Origin: JANQIV01 sp050117315 | Lineage (GTDB): Bacteria; Bacteroidota; Ignavibacteria; Ignavibacteriales; Melioribacteraceae | Length of the DNA: 64,000 bases | Reading direction: 5' to 3' | Assembly (NCBI GenBank): GCA_050117315.1 | Contig: JASFMY010000015.1 | Span: 1 to 64,000 of the forward strand | Shown: positions 42,909 through 52,744 of the stretch, piece by piece | How the letters are laid out: each line of letters opens with the position of its first letter | Position numbering within the stretch: the stretch's first letter is position 1 | Notes under the pieces: model-generated | The model's input: the letters and a program-made list of their open reading frames with translations, nothing else | Told to the model about the DNA's origin: nothing | Database searches by the model: none | Program-made: the position numbers and the translations under genes

Positions 42909-43406
42909 TTAGGACTCTATTTTTTGATTTGTTTGTTGACCGGGTTTTTCACCGATAAAAATTTCGAACAATGAATAATAAATTATAACTATCCCGCTTA
43001 AAGGAATGACCGAATAAATATAACCGATGGGTAAAGAAAGCGCCGGTGATATGTTTCCGAGTTTCAGCAGAATATAAATTAAATTAATACCCCCGATAAC
43101 CATTACAAGCAATGCAAACACAAGGACTGAGATGTTAATAAAATAAAAAACTATCCTCTGCCCTTTGAGAGAAAACTTTTTTATAACAACGTCAATTGCA
43201 AGATGCAGTCTTTTACCCGTTACATAAGCAGCTCCTAAAATTCCAACCCAGATTAAAAGAAGTCTTGCCAGTTCGTCGGTAAAAGAGCTCGGGTTCATTA
43301 AAACATACCTGGAAACTACCTGCCAGAAAACATCAATCACGAGCATGCTTAATATTACGATTAAAAATTTCTCGAGTAATCCGTCGATAATTTTTTTCAA
43401 TTTCAT
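42909..43406 (-). CDS. dctQ: TRAP transporter small permease (DctQ)
   Basis: The 165-residue protein has four hydrophobic segments and the family-typical segment FTDELARLLLIWVGILGAAY. It bridges the substrate-binding protein and the large permease. It lies one base after dctP and directly abuts dctM. Confidence 0.92.
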   Translation of the reverse strand: MKLKKIIDGLLEKFLIVILSMLVIDVFWQVVSRYVLMNPSSFTDELARLLLIWVGILGAAYVTGKRLHLAIDVVIKKFSLKGQRIVFYFINISVLVFALLVMVIGGINLIYILLKLGNISPALSLPIGYIYSVIPLSGIVIIYYSLFEIFIGEKPGQQTNQKIES

Positions 43407-43407
43407 T

Positions 43408-44397
43408 TTAATTTATTGCCCTGATTCTTTTTATATATGGATAAAGTTTTTTATTATCTTTAAACGAATCGTACAACGGTTCAACCTTCTGCATAAATGG
43501 GTCTTTGTCGGGATAAACAATTTCAACTCCGGCTTTTTCCAATTCACTTAATGCATGTGCTTCAGATTCGGCCCAAAGTTTACGCTGGTATAACGAGGAT
43601 TCGTGAGCAGCTTCTTTTAACCACTCTTTTTCCTGATCGGTTAATGAATCCCAAAGATGTGTCCCGACTATAAGTACGTCAGGAATTGAAGCATGTTCAT
43701 TAATCGAATAATATTTACAGACTTCGTAATGATGGGATAAGTAAAAACTGGGAGGATTATTTTCGGCCGCATCAACAACGCCGCCTTGTAAAGCGGTATA
43801 AAGCTCACCGAATGATATCGGGGTTGCCGAACCGCCAAGCTGGTTAATCATATCAATCGAAGTTTTACTCTGCATTACTCTTATTTTTAAGCCGGTTAAA
43901 TCATCCGGCGTCATAATTTTTTTATCGCGTGAGTAAAAACTCCTGCTGCCGGCATCATAAAAACACAACCCGAGCAGCCAGTAGTCCTTTCCATGCTGAA
44001 GTAATTCTTCACCAACTTCGCTATCCAATGTTTTAAAGTAGTGTTCTTTACTCCTGAAAATATACGGCAGGCTTAATACTTTATACTCCGGGACAATGCC
44101 TTCCATAATGGCAGCAGAAACTTTAGTGATGCCTATTACACCAATCTGTAAAAGTTCAAGGCACTGTCTTTCTGTTCCCAATTGCTGGCTGTGATAAATG
44201 CTTATGTGAAGTTTGCCGCCGGATTTTTCACTGACTTTTTCGGCCATAAAAACCATAGCTTTATGTACCGGGTGATAAGTATCAAGTGCATGGGCTAATT
44301 TAATTTCTTTTTTTGAATCAATGCTGCATCCGTTGAACAGCAATAGAATTGCTAATAATATTTTTGACAAATGAATAAAGACATTTTTACGATTCAA
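43408..44397 (-). CDS. dctP: TRAP transporter substrate-binding protein (DctP)
   Basis: The 329-residue solute-binding protein has an N-terminal lipoprotein-like signal (LLLFNGCS) and DctP landmarks: LAHALDTYHPVHKAMVFMAE, LGLCFYDAGSRSFYS, LKIRVMQSKTSIDMI with the carboxylate-binding Arg, and LQGGVVDAAENNPPS. The start is a TTG with a well-placed GGAGA site; no ATG fits. It lies 12 bp after uxuA, pointing to hexuronate-type ligands released from pectin. Confidence 0.93.
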   Translation of the reverse strand: MNRKNVFIHLSKILLAILLLFNGCSIDSKKEIKLAHALDTYHPVHKAMVFMAEKVSEKSGGKLHISIYHSQQLGTERQCLELLQIGVIGITKVSAAIMEGIVPEYKVLSLPYIFRSKEHYFKTLDSEVGEELLQHGKDYWLLGLCFYDAGSRSFYSRDKKIMTPDDLTGLKIRVMQSKTSIDMINQLGGSATPISFGELYTALQGGVVDAAENNPPSFYLSHHYEVCKYYSINEHASIPDVLIVGTHLWDSLTDQEKEWLKEAAHESSLYQRKLWAESEAHALSELEKAGVEIVYPDKDPFMQKVEPLYDSFKDNKKLYPYIKRIRAIN

Positions 44398-44409
44398 AGA
44401 TTCTCCAAT

Positions 44410-45633
44410 TTATAAATCTAAAGAACGAATTATTCCTTGTTCCATTCCTCTAAGTTCCGCAAGTCCCCGCATCCTACCGAATAACGAGTAACCGGGGTAA
44501 ACATTTTTGCGGTGCATATCGGGAACCATAAGATTTCCGTGATCCGGGCGCATCGGCATTCTAAAATCTTTCCTTCCTTCTTCTTTTCGTTTTTTTTGTT
44601 CAATCAAGAAAGCTTTAATTACACCATACATATCAACATCACCTTCAAGATGAAACGATTCCATAAAATCACCGTTTTCATTTCTTGTAAGATTTCTTAA
44701 ATGAACGAAGTTTACCCTATGCGAAAAGGTTTCAGCCATATCAACAAGATTATTTTCATAACCTGCCCCGAATGAACCGGTGCAAAAAGTTATCCCGTTT
44801 GACATCGAATCGCTGACATTTAAAATCTGTTTAATATCATTTTTATTACCCACAATTCTCGGAAGCCCGAGTAAAGACCACGGCGGGTCATCCGGGTGAA
44901 TACCCATTCTTATCCCGCTTTCTTCAGCAACGGGAATTATTTCTTTAATAAAAGAATATAAATTCCCGCGTAATTCCGCATCGCCTATTTTTTCATATTC
45001 CTTTAAGGCTGTTCTAAATTCGTCAATTGAATAAGCCTCCAAAGAGCCCGGCAGACCGTATAGAATTGTTTTCAATAGGTTCTCTTTTTGTTCTTCATTC
45101 ATTGACTTAAAATATTTTTCAGCATCAAGAATCTGTTCTTCAGTATATTCTTCTTCAGCGCCGGGACGCTTTAATATAAACAGGTCGAATGCCGCAAATA
45201 CTTTTGACTCAAATTTTGTTGTAATAGACCCATCTTTAAAGAACACTTTCAAATCAGTCCGCGACCAATCAAGCACCGGCATAAAATTATAACAGATTGT
45301 ATCGATCCCGCACGAACCAAGATTTCTAATAGACTGCTTATAATTTTCGATTAGCAGCTTATAATTATCTTTTCCTTTTTTTATGTTTTCGTGAACAGGA
45401 AGGCTTTCAACTACAGACCATCCGAACCCTTCCGACTCAATTAGTTCTTTTCTCTTTTTTATTTCTTCAACAGTCCAGATTTCTCCAACAGGAATTTGGT
45501 GAAGCGCATTAACTATTCCGGTAACGCCTGCCTGCTTTATTTCTTTTAGCGAAATTGGATCATTAGGCCCAAACCACCGCCATGTTTTTTCAAAACCGGT
45601 TTGTGAATTTGACGATCTATTCTTTCCTGTCAT
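44410..45633 (-). CDS. uxuA: D-mannonate dehydratase
   Basis: The 407-residue TIM-barrel enzyme turns D-mannonate into 2-keto-3-deoxygluconate. Family motifs: TWRWFGPNDPISL, GVTGIVNALHQIPVGEIW, FGWSVVESLPVHE, YNFMPVLDWSRT, RMGIHPDDPPWSLLGLPRI and MPMRPDHGNLM (metal-type His/Asp/Cys set). The length is the usual one. It is second in the operon after the SDR mannonate oxidoreductase (97-bp gap with a hairpin at 45673-45717) and precedes the TRAP genes. Confidence 0.96.
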   Translation of the reverse strand: MTGKNRSSNSQTGFEKTWRWFGPNDPISLKEIKQAGVTGIVNALHQIPVGEIWTVEEIKKRKELIESEGFGWSVVESLPVHENIKKGKDNYKLLIENYKQSIRNLGSCGIDTICYNFMPVLDWSRTDLKVFFKDGSITTKFESKVFAAFDLFILKRPGAEEEYTEEQILDAEKYFKSMNEEQKENLLKTILYGLPGSLEAYSIDEFRTALKEYEKIGDAELRGNLYSFIKEIIPVAEESGIRMGIHPDDPPWSLLGLPRIVGNKNDIKQILNVSDSMSNGITFCTGSFGAGYENNLVDMAETFSHRVNFVHLRNLTRNENGDFMESFHLEGDVDMYGVIKAFLIEQKKRKEEGRKDFRMPMRPDHGNLMVPDMHRKNVYPGYSLFGRMRGLAELRGMEQGIIRSLDL

Positions 45634-45672
45634 ATACTTCTATCTTTCTTTTATATAAATAAGATAAATAAT

Positions 45673-45717
45673 CGATTGGATGAATGGAGATTGCCTGAAC
45701 AAAATATTCACCAATCG
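45673..45717. repeat. Hairpin between the SDR gene and uxuA
   Basis: CGATTGG-A-TGAAT pairs with ATTCA-CCAATCG: 12 bp with one bulged A, around a 20-nt loop. It may attenuate or process the transcript between the first two genes of the hexuronate operon. Confidence 0.5.
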
Positions 45718-45728
45718 TCTATTGTTGT

Positions 45729-46553
45729 TTATACTCCGCTGAATATACTGAACCCGCCGTCAATCGGAACAACCGCACCCGTAACAAACTTGGAAGCATC
45801 GGATGCCAGCCATAGAACTGTTCCTACTAATTCTTCAGGTTCGCCAAACCGTTTGAACGGGGTCAAATTAATAATGGCTTTTCCCCTTTCGGTTAATGAG
45901 CCGTCTTCATTTGTTAGTAGTGTTCTGTTCTGGTCGGTTAATAAAAACCCGGGAGCAATTGCATTAACTCTTATTCCGCTGCCGAATTTTGAAGCCATCT
46001 CCACAGCCATCCAGCGTGTAAAATTATCTATAGCCGCCTTTGCCGCAGAATATCCCACAACACGTGTTATCGCCCTGTATGATGCCATGGATGAAATATT
46101 GATAATCGAGCCGTTTTTCTGATCTGCTATGGTTTTACCGAAAATTAATGTGGGTATAACTGTTCCGTTCAAGTTAAGATCAGTTACTTTTTTGAAAGCA
46201 TCCATTCTGAGATCAAAAATATTTTGACCTACTCCGATTGTAGCTCCCACCATGTTACCGCCGGCGGCGTTAACCAAAATATCAATCCGTCCATGCTTGT
46301 CCAATATCTGTTGATGAACACTTTTAACATTCACTTCATCCAGAACATTGTTTTGTATACCTATAACATCTTTTCCGTCTTTTTTGAGAGATTCTACTTT
46401 TTTATTAAGATTTTCTTCATTTATATCAAGTAAAACCACTTTTGCGCCAGCATTTAAAAATCCGCTTGCCATTTCAGCGGCAAGAATCCCGCCACCTCCG
46501 GTTAGTACTGCTACTTTATTATTAAGATGAAAAAGTGATTCCAAAAATTCCAT
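45729..46553 (-). CDS. SDR-family D-mannonate oxidoreductase (fructuronate reductase)
   Basis: The 274-residue short-chain dehydrogenase has the Rossmann motif (VLTGGGGILAAEMA), NAAGGN, the catalytic Ser (NISSMASY), YSAAK (Tyr and Lys) and the C-terminal GAVVPIDGGFSIFSGV. The FSIFSGV ending and the linkage to uxuA match the SDR type of mannonate oxidoreductase (as in Bacillus) that reduces fructuronate to mannonate. It is the first gene of the operon. KduD-like activity is an alternative. Confidence 0.85.
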   Translation of the reverse strand: MEFLESLFHLNNKVAVLTGGGGILAAEMASGFLNAGAKVVLLDINEENLNKKVESLKKDGKDVIGIQNNVLDEVNVKSVHQQILDKHGRIDILVNAAGGNMVGATIGVGQNIFDLRMDAFKKVTDLNLNGTVIPTLIFGKTIADQKNGSIINISSMASYRAITRVVGYSAAKAAIDNFTRWMAVEMASKFGSGIRVNAIAPGFLLTDQNRTLLTNEDGSLTERGKAIINLTPFKRFGEPEELVGTVLWLASDASKFVTGAVVPIDGGFSIFSGV

Positions 46554-46639
46554 TATTTGTCCTATTATTTATTAATCATCAAATTCTACTTTTTATTAAA
46601 TTAGTTAAGTTGGATTTAGAATTGCCGTAAAAACCAACT

Positions 46640-46657
46640 GTTCAATTATTTTTGAAC
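46640..46657. promoter_or_regulatory. Inverted repeat in the uxu/xylR-type divergent promoter
   Basis: GTTCAA-N6-TTGAAC is a perfect 6-6-6 inverted repeat about 90 bp from both divergent starts (46553 and 46746). It is a candidate operator for the regulator gene on the right. The binding claim is inference. Confidence 0.45.
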
Positions 46658-46745
46658 CGATTCAATATTATAAATATATTTAACGAATGTCAATAATAAA
46701 TCCGGCACGGATAATATTTGTGCGGCATAAGAGCTCAACAACTAT

Positions 46746-47933
46746 ATGAAAAAAAACGTATCTGGAAAAAGAAAGAAAGAAACAGAAAGGCAACTCTCAA
46801 AAGTAATTCTTTTAGTTGAAACTTCAAGAACATTCGGGCGTGATTTATTGTGTGGAATTGCACGTTATTCCAAATTACACGGCCCATGGGTTTTTTACCG
46901 CGAACCGAGAAGCCTTAAATCCCGCATTCCTCATTTAACAAGCTGGAAAGCAAACGGTATAATTATGAGAGACTCGGTAATAAGTAATGAACTGCTAAAA
47001 TTAGGAATTCCTACTATATTGGTTGTTCATGATCCGAAGAGGCCGGGCAGAATTCCATCTGTTATTACCGAAGGATACCGCATTTCCCAGCTTGCTGCCG
47101 AACACTTGCTTAACAGGGGACTGCACCATTTTGCATACTGCGGTTTTGATGAATTTTATTGGTCAAATGAACGCAAAATTTTTTTTCAAGAGATAATTAA
47201 GCAGGCAGGATACGAAACCAAAATTTATGGTGAAGGATTTAAACGTAAATATAAGTCGTGGGAAAAAGAACAACTGCAAATGGCCGAATGGTTAAAAACT
47301 CTACCCAAACCGGTTGGAATAATGACCTGTAACGACGATAGGGGCAACCATGTTTTGGAGGCATGTAAGATAGCAAAGCTGCATGTGCCTGAAGATGTTT
47401 CCGTGATTGGAGTAGATAATGATGCACTCGTATGTGACCTTTGTGACCCCCCTTTAACAAGTATTGCTTTGAACACGGAAGCAGCAGGGTATTCTACCGC
47501 TGAATTATTGGATAGACTTATGAATGGTGAAAAAATGCAGAGCCAGGAAATCAAGGTAGCTGCTACACATGTTGTAAGAAGGCAGTCAACCGATATTATG
47601 GCAATTGAAGATTCCGATGTAGTCTCTGCAATTAGGTTTATAAGGCAGAATGCAAAATCTAAAATAAAAGTTGACGATGTAGTCGAAAATACGTGTTTAA
47701 GCCGCCGCAGCTTGGAATCACGTTTTAGAAAAATATTGGATAGGTCTATCCAGGATGAAATAAGAAAAATAAGAATTGAATTGATATCACAGATGCTGAT
47801 TGAAACCAACCTTTCTATTGCCGAAATAACTTCCATGTTCAGCTTTACCGGTATTGAGCATATTTCGCGCTACTTTAAGAAAGAAAAAGGTATAAGCCTT
47901 AGAGAATTCCGAAAAATAAACCGCAATTGTTAA
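46746..47933 (+). CDS. XylR-type regulator: LacI-like sensor plus AraC DNA-binding domain
   Basis: The 395-residue protein has a periplasmic-binding-protein-like sensor (~17-280, KVILLVETSRTFGRDLLCGIARY, MTCNDDRGNHVLEACK, VIGVDNDALVCDLCDPPLTSI). A C-terminal AraC helix-turn-helix pair follows (~290-392, LSRRSLESRFRKILDRSIQDE, ISRYFKKEKGISLREFRK). This is the organisation of XylR of enterobacteria. It is divergent from the hexuronate operon and upstream of the arabinose genes, so it could control either; the effector is probably a pentose or uronate. Confidence 0.88.
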   Translation: MKKNVSGKRKKETERQLSKVILLVETSRTFGRDLLCGIARYSKLHGPWVFYREPRSLKSRIPHLTSWKANGIIMRDSVISNELLKLGIPTILVVHDPKRPGRIPSVITEGYRISQLAAEHLLNRGLHHFAYCGFDEFYWSNERKIFFQEIIKQAGYETKIYGEGFKRKYKSWEKEQLQMAEWLKTLPKPVGIMTCNDDRGNHVLEACKIAKLHVPEDVSVIGVDNDALVCDLCDPPLTSIALNTEAAGYSTAELLDRLMNGEKMQSQEIKVAATHVVRRQSTDIMAIEDSDVVSAIRFIRQNAKSKIKVDDVVENTCLSRRSLESRFRKILDRSIQDEIRKIRIELISQMLIETNLSIAEITSMFSFTGIEHISRYFKKEKGISLREFRKINRNC

Positions 47934-48059
47934 CCCTTTTCCGTATCAATAATTTTCATAAAATCCATTTTGCGCAAAATGGTTATTTAAAAACGTGAAA
48001 AGGCTTTTTAAAAAGCTTAACCTAAGTTATAATTTTTTAGAAAATTATACGGAGAGAAA

Positions 48060-49199
48060 ATGCAACGTTACCTGCACAAGCTGTTTATCTTTTCATTAAT
48101 AATTATAATAACTTTTTGTTCAACAAATCAGAAAAATGATATGATAGAGAGAAATTTATTCGGAAAACTTTCCGACGGACGTGATGTTTATGTTTATTCA
48201 CTTAAGAATGATGCCGGAACTCAAATTAACATTATTAACTATGGTGCTATTGTTACCCACTTGTTTGTTAAAGACAAAGATGGGAACACTAACGATATTG
48301 TTACAGGTTACGATTCAATTGAGAATTATGAAAAAGATGATGCTTTCTTCGGAGCAATTGTAGGAAGATACGGCAATAGAATCGGGAAAGGTAAATTTCA
48401 ATTAGATGGTACTGAATACCAGCTATCGATTAATGACGGTCCAAACCATTTACACGGAGGAGTAAAAGGATTTAACAAAGTCCTATGGGATGCGGAACCT
48501 ATTGAAAACGGTTCTTACCCTTCCTTAAAACTTACATATGTAAGCGCGGACGGCGAAGAAGGATATCCGGGAAAAGTTACACTGACTGCAATCTATTCCC
48601 TAACCAATGAAAATGAACTTAAAATAGAATATACGGGGGTGACTGATAAACCAACTATCTTAAATCCAACACACCATTCGTATTTTAATTTATCGGGCGA
48701 TTTTTCAAAAACTATTCTGAACCATGAATTGAAAATTAATGCAGATAAGTTCACACCTGTTGATGAGACATTAATTACTACCGGTGAGCTGGTCGATGTT
48801 GAAGGTACACCTATGGATTTCCGTGAAGCAAAACAAATAGGCACAAACATTAACGATGACTATGATCAGCTAAAATTCGGCAAGGGTTACGATCACAATT
48901 GGGTACTTAAGAATTATGATTCAACGGTTCGCAAAGTCGCTTCTCTTTACGATCCTTCATCCGGAAGATTGATGGAAGTATTAACAGACCAGCCCGGTTT
49001 ACAATTTTATTCGGGAAACTTTCTTAACGGCACTAAAAACGGTAAAAACGGATACTCTTATAATCATAGAACATCGCTTTGCCTTGAAACGCAGCATTAT
49101 CCTGATTCACCGAATAAACCTGAATTTCCTCCGGTTACTTTAAGACCGGGAGAAACTTATAAACATACTGTTATTTATAAGTTTTCTGTTAAACAATAG
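48060..49199 (+). CDS. galM: Aldose 1-epimerase (mutarotase), exported
   Basis: The 379-residue protein has an N-terminal hydrophobic signal with a Cys at 20 (TFCSTN; weak lipobox). The GalM fold carries VGRYGNRIGKGKF, GPNHLHGGVKGF, the catalytic His in NPTHHSYFNLSG and the acid Glu in LCLETQHYPDSPN. It interconverts sugar anomers, probably in the periplasm, before uptake by the symporter encoded next. A clear GGAGAG ribosome site precedes it. It is first gene of the plus-strand arabinose set. Confidence 0.93.
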   Translation: MQRYLHKLFIFSLIIIITFCSTNQKNDMIERNLFGKLSDGRDVYVYSLKNDAGTQINIINYGAIVTHLFVKDKDGNTNDIVTGYDSIENYEKDDAFFGAIVGRYGNRIGKGKFQLDGTEYQLSINDGPNHLHGGVKGFNKVLWDAEPIENGSYPSLKLTYVSADGEEGYPGKVTLTAIYSLTNENELKIEYTGVTDKPTILNPTHHSYFNLSGDFSKTILNHELKINADKFTPVDETLITTGELVDVEGTPMDFREAKQIGTNINDDYDQLKFGKGYDHNWVLKNYDSTVRKVASLYDPSSGRLMEVLTDQPGLQFYSGNFLNGTKNGKNGYSYNHRTSLCLETQHYPDSPNKPEFPPVTLRPGETYKHTVIYKFSVKQ

Positions 49200-49251
49200 A
49201 TATTAATGCTTTACAAAAAAACTAATATCAAAAAATAGACGAGAGTAACCA

Positions 49252-51006
49252 ATGGGTACATTACATCCAATTGATTGGCTGGTTATAGCCGGCTACTTTG
49301 CAGTTATACTGGGCCTTGCCTGGTGGGTTATCAAAAAAAGGGAAAACACTTCAACCGGTTATTTCCTTGCGGGAAGGCATCTGGGTTGGTTTATTGTCGG
49401 TGCTTCCATCTTTGCATCAAATATCGGTTCGGAACACATTGTAGGACTTGCAGGTTCGGGAACAACCGACGGTGTTGGAATGGCACATTACGAACTTCAC
49501 GCTTGGTGCCTTCTTATTTTAGGTTGGGTGATGGTTCCGTTTTACATGAGATCAAAAGTTTTTACGATGCCGGAATTTCTTGAAAAAAGGTTTTCCCCGG
49601 CTTCAAGGACCGTACTTTCCGTAATTTCCTTAGTAGCTTATGTTTTAACAAAAATTGCAGTTGGTATTTTTGCCGGCGGTATCGTTTTTTCGGTACTTCT
49701 TCCTGAAATACACTTTATGGGAATGGATAGTTTCTGGATCGGTTCCATTCTTGTTATTCTAATAACCGGGCTTTATACCGTTCTCGGCGGCATGGGTGCT
49801 GTGGCTTATACCGAAGCATTACAAACGATTATACTTATTCTCGGATCAGCCCTTGTTACATTTTTCGGCTTACAGGTTTTAGGCGGATGGGGTGAGTTGA
49901 AAGCTATTGTGGGTAGTGAAATGTTCAATTTATGGAAACCAATAGTACCTAATGGTCTTGAAGGTACTTGGGCCCCTGTAAAAGAAGCCGGTAAAATGGC
50001 ATGGTACTTCAACGATAACTATCCTTGGTTAGGTATGCTTTTCTGTGCGCCTGTTATTGGTTTGTGGTATTGGTGTACAGACCAATATATTGTTCAGAGA
50101 GCTCTATCTGCAAAAAATGAAACACAAGCTCGAAGAGGCTCAATTGCCGCATCATTCTTCAAATTATTACCTGTGTTCATTTTTATCATTCCCGGAATTA
50201 TATGTTATGCTATTGCGATAAGCGGAAAAGTCCCGGCCATTGCACAAACAATACTGGGCGCAGACGGTAAAATAATCACTGAAAATGCACAACAAGCTTT
50301 TCCTTTAATGGTAGCTCATATTTTACCTGTCGGGATTAGAGGTATTGTTGTTGCCGGTTTGTTAGCCGCATTAATGTCGTCACTAGCCGGTGTGTTTAAT
50401 GCATCTTCTACACTTTTTACAATGGATTTTTATACTCGCCTAAAACCAAACGCGACTCAAAAACAATTAGTTTGGACCGGGCGTGTTGCAACCGGAGTTA
50501 TGGTTATTATCGGTTTACTTTGGATCCCGGTGATACAAGGTGGACGTGGTTTATATGATGATCTTCAAGGTGTTCAATCATATGTTGCCCCGCCTATATT
50601 TGTTGTCTTCTTCCTTGGTGTATTTAATAAGCGCTTAAATGCAAAAGGTAGTTTGGCAGCCCTTATTACCGGTTGTGTTTTAGGATTATTTAGGTTGGCT
50701 ATCGATACTCCGGTCAAGCTTTTTGATAACTTTACATATTCCGAAGGTTCATTTTTGTGGATCGTTAACAATATGTTTTTCCAATACTACAGCATAATTA
50801 TGCTTATTGTTTGTGCGATTGTAATGGTTGGCGTTAGTTATGCAACTGAAGAACCTGCTTATGAAAAAATAAGCGGACTTACCTACGGAACTGTTACTAA
50901 TGAACATAAAGAAAAAACCAGGTCAAGCTGGAATATATGGGATGTTGTTGCATCTGTAGCCGCAGTATTACTTATTATTGGGGCTTACATATACTTTAGC
51001 GGTTAA
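49252..51006 (+). CDS. Sodium:solute symporter (SSS/SGLT family), probable arabinose importer
   Basis: The 584-residue protein has ~14 hydrophobic helices and SGLT signatures (GRHLGWFIVGASIFASNIGSEH in part, GIRGIVVAGLLAALMSSLAGVFNASSTLF in part, YWCTDQYIVQRALSAKN). The substrate is inferred to be L-arabinose or another pectin sugar, because it lies 52 bp after galM and 37 bp before araB. Confidence 0.92.
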   Translation: MGTLHPIDWLVIAGYFAVILGLAWWVIKKRENTSTGYFLAGRHLGWFIVGASIFASNIGSEHIVGLAGSGTTDGVGMAHYELHAWCLLILGWVMVPFYMRSKVFTMPEFLEKRFSPASRTVLSVISLVAYVLTKIAVGIFAGGIVFSVLLPEIHFMGMDSFWIGSILVILITGLYTVLGGMGAVAYTEALQTIILILGSALVTFFGLQVLGGWGELKAIVGSEMFNLWKPIVPNGLEGTWAPVKEAGKMAWYFNDNYPWLGMLFCAPVIGLWYWCTDQYIVQRALSAKNETQARRGSIAASFFKLLPVFIFIIPGIICYAIAISGKVPAIAQTILGADGKIITENAQQAFPLMVAHILPVGIRGIVVAGLLAALMSSLAGVFNASSTLFTMDFYTRLKPNATQKQLVWTGRVATGVMVIIGLLWIPVIQGGRGLYDDLQGVQSYVAPPIFVVFFLGVFNKRLNAKGSLAALITGCVLGLFRLAIDTPVKLFDNFTYSEGSFLWIVNNMFFQYYSIIMLIVCAIVMVGVSYATEEPAYEKISGLTYGTVTNEHKEKTRSSWNIWDVVASVAAVLLIIGAYIYFSG

Positions 51007-51043
51007 TAACTAGAAATATAGAACAGATGATAAAGAGGATTTT

Positions 51044-52744
51044 ATGAGTAAATATTCTATTGGACTTGACTTTGGTACGAATTCATGCCGCTCAATAATT
51101 GTTGATATTTCCAACGGCAATGAAATAGCTAGCTATGTATTCCCATATCCTTCAGGTTCAAACGGGATTGTCATTGATAAGGCCGATCCAAATTTGGCAC
51201 GCCAAAACCCGGAAGATTATTTGTCGGCTATAGAAGTGACAATTTGTGAAGCAATAGATACAGCAAAAAAAACTTATCCTAGTTTTAATCCCGAAGATAT
51301 TATTGGTATCGGTGTTGACACAACCGGCAGCAGTCCAATGCCTGTTGATGAAAACAACAAACCTCTTTGCACCGATGAAAGATTTAAAAATAATCCGGCT
51401 GCAATGGTTTGGTTGTGGAAAGATCATACAGGTTTCGCAGAAGCTGCTCAAATAACGGAAACCGCTGCAAAAATTCGTCCACATTATCTTTCAAAGATCG
51501 GCAGGGTCTATTCTTCTGAGTGGTTCTGGAGCAAAATACTTCATTGCAAAAATACATCGCCAGAAGTATTTAATGCTGCTTATAGTTTTGTTGAAATATG
51601 CGATTGGATTCCCTCAGTTTTAACAGGCATAAAAAATCCTATCGAAATAAAAAGAGGAATTTGCTCTGCAGGGCATAAAGCAATGTACAGCAAGCTATGG
51701 AAAGGGCTGCCGGATACGGAATTCTTAGAAACCCTTTCCCCCGGCTTAGGAGAACTAAGAAACCGGTTATATGAAGAAACCTACACTGCCGATAAACCGG
51801 CAGGAAACCTATCGAAAGAATGGGCCGAAAAACTTGGACTTTCAACAGATGTAGTTGTAGCAGTCGGTGCTTTCGATGCACACATGGGAGCTGTAGGTGC
51901 AGGCATAACCACAGGTACACTTGTTAAAATCATAGGGACAAGTACTTGCGACATTATGATTTCACCCGTGGAAGAGAATTTAAACGATATTCCCGGTGTT
52001 TGCGGTATAGTAGACGGCTCTGTTAAAGATGGTTATTACGGCATTGAAGCCGGTCAATCCGCTGTCGGTGATATCTTTCTTTGGTTTGTAAATAATCTTG
52101 TTACCGAAAAATATGGAAACACAATGGATGAAAAATTTGCAAACCTTGAAATTGAAGCATCTAAACTTAAACCCGGTGAGAGCGGACTGCTGGCTCTTGA
52201 CTGGAATAACGGCAACAGGACAATTTTGGTTGACGTTTTATTAACAGGACTTTTAATCGGCCAGACTTTACACACTAAGCCTTACGAAATTTACAGAGCA
52301 TTAATGGAAGCAACAGCATTCGGAGCTCTGACAATAATCGACAGGATTGAAGAATACGGCGTTAAAATAAACGAAGTTGTAAACTGCGGGGGCTTAGCAG
52401 CAAAGAGCCCGCTTTTAATGCAGATATATGCCGATATTACCGGACGCCCGATGAAAATTTCACGAAGCGAACAAACACCTGCACTCGGAGCCGCCATATT
52501 CGCATCAACAGCAGCCGGTAAAGAAGCCGGCGGTTACGGTTCTATTGAAGATGCGCAAAATGCTATGACGGAAATTATTAAAGAATATATGCCGATACAT
52601 GAAAACAATGCCACATATAAAAAATTGTATTCGCTATACCGTAAACTTCACGATGCTTTTGGAAGAAAAGAATGGACCGGAAACATGTTCAATGTAATGA
52701 AAGAATTAATAGCAATTAGAAATGAAGCGCGAAGGAGTAAATGA
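51044..52744 (+). CDS. araB: L-ribulokinase
   Basis: The 566-residue FGGY kinase phosphorylates L-ribulose. Motifs: IGLDFGTNSCRSIIVD at the N-terminus, VWLWKDHTGFAEA, AVGAFDAHMGAVGAG, GTSTCDIMI, GIEAGQSAVGDIF and CGGLAAKSPLLMQIYADITG. The length equals that of well-known AraB proteins. Its stop overlaps the araD start (ATGA). Confidence 0.97.
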   Translation: MSKYSIGLDFGTNSCRSIIVDISNGNEIASYVFPYPSGSNGIVIDKADPNLARQNPEDYLSAIEVTICEAIDTAKKTYPSFNPEDIIGIGVDTTGSSPMPVDENNKPLCTDERFKNNPAAMVWLWKDHTGFAEAAQITETAAKIRPHYLSKIGRVYSSEWFWSKILHCKNTSPEVFNAAYSFVEICDWIPSVLTGIKNPIEIKRGICSAGHKAMYSKLWKGLPDTEFLETLSPGLGELRNRLYEETYTADKPAGNLSKEWAEKLGLSTDVVVAVGAFDAHMGAVGAGITTGTLVKIIGTSTCDIMISPVEENLNDIPGVCGIVDGSVKDGYYGIEAGQSAVGDIFLWFVNNLVTEKYGNTMDEKFANLEIEASKLKPGESGLLALDWNNGNRTILVDVLLTGLLIGQTLHTKPYEIYRALMEATAFGALTIIDRIEEYGVKINEVVNCGGLAAKSPLLMQIYADITGRPMKISRSEQTPALGAAIFASTAAGKEAGGYGSIEDAQNAMTEIIKEYMPIHENNATYKKLYSLYRKLHDAFGRKEWTGNMFNVMKELIAIRNEARRSK

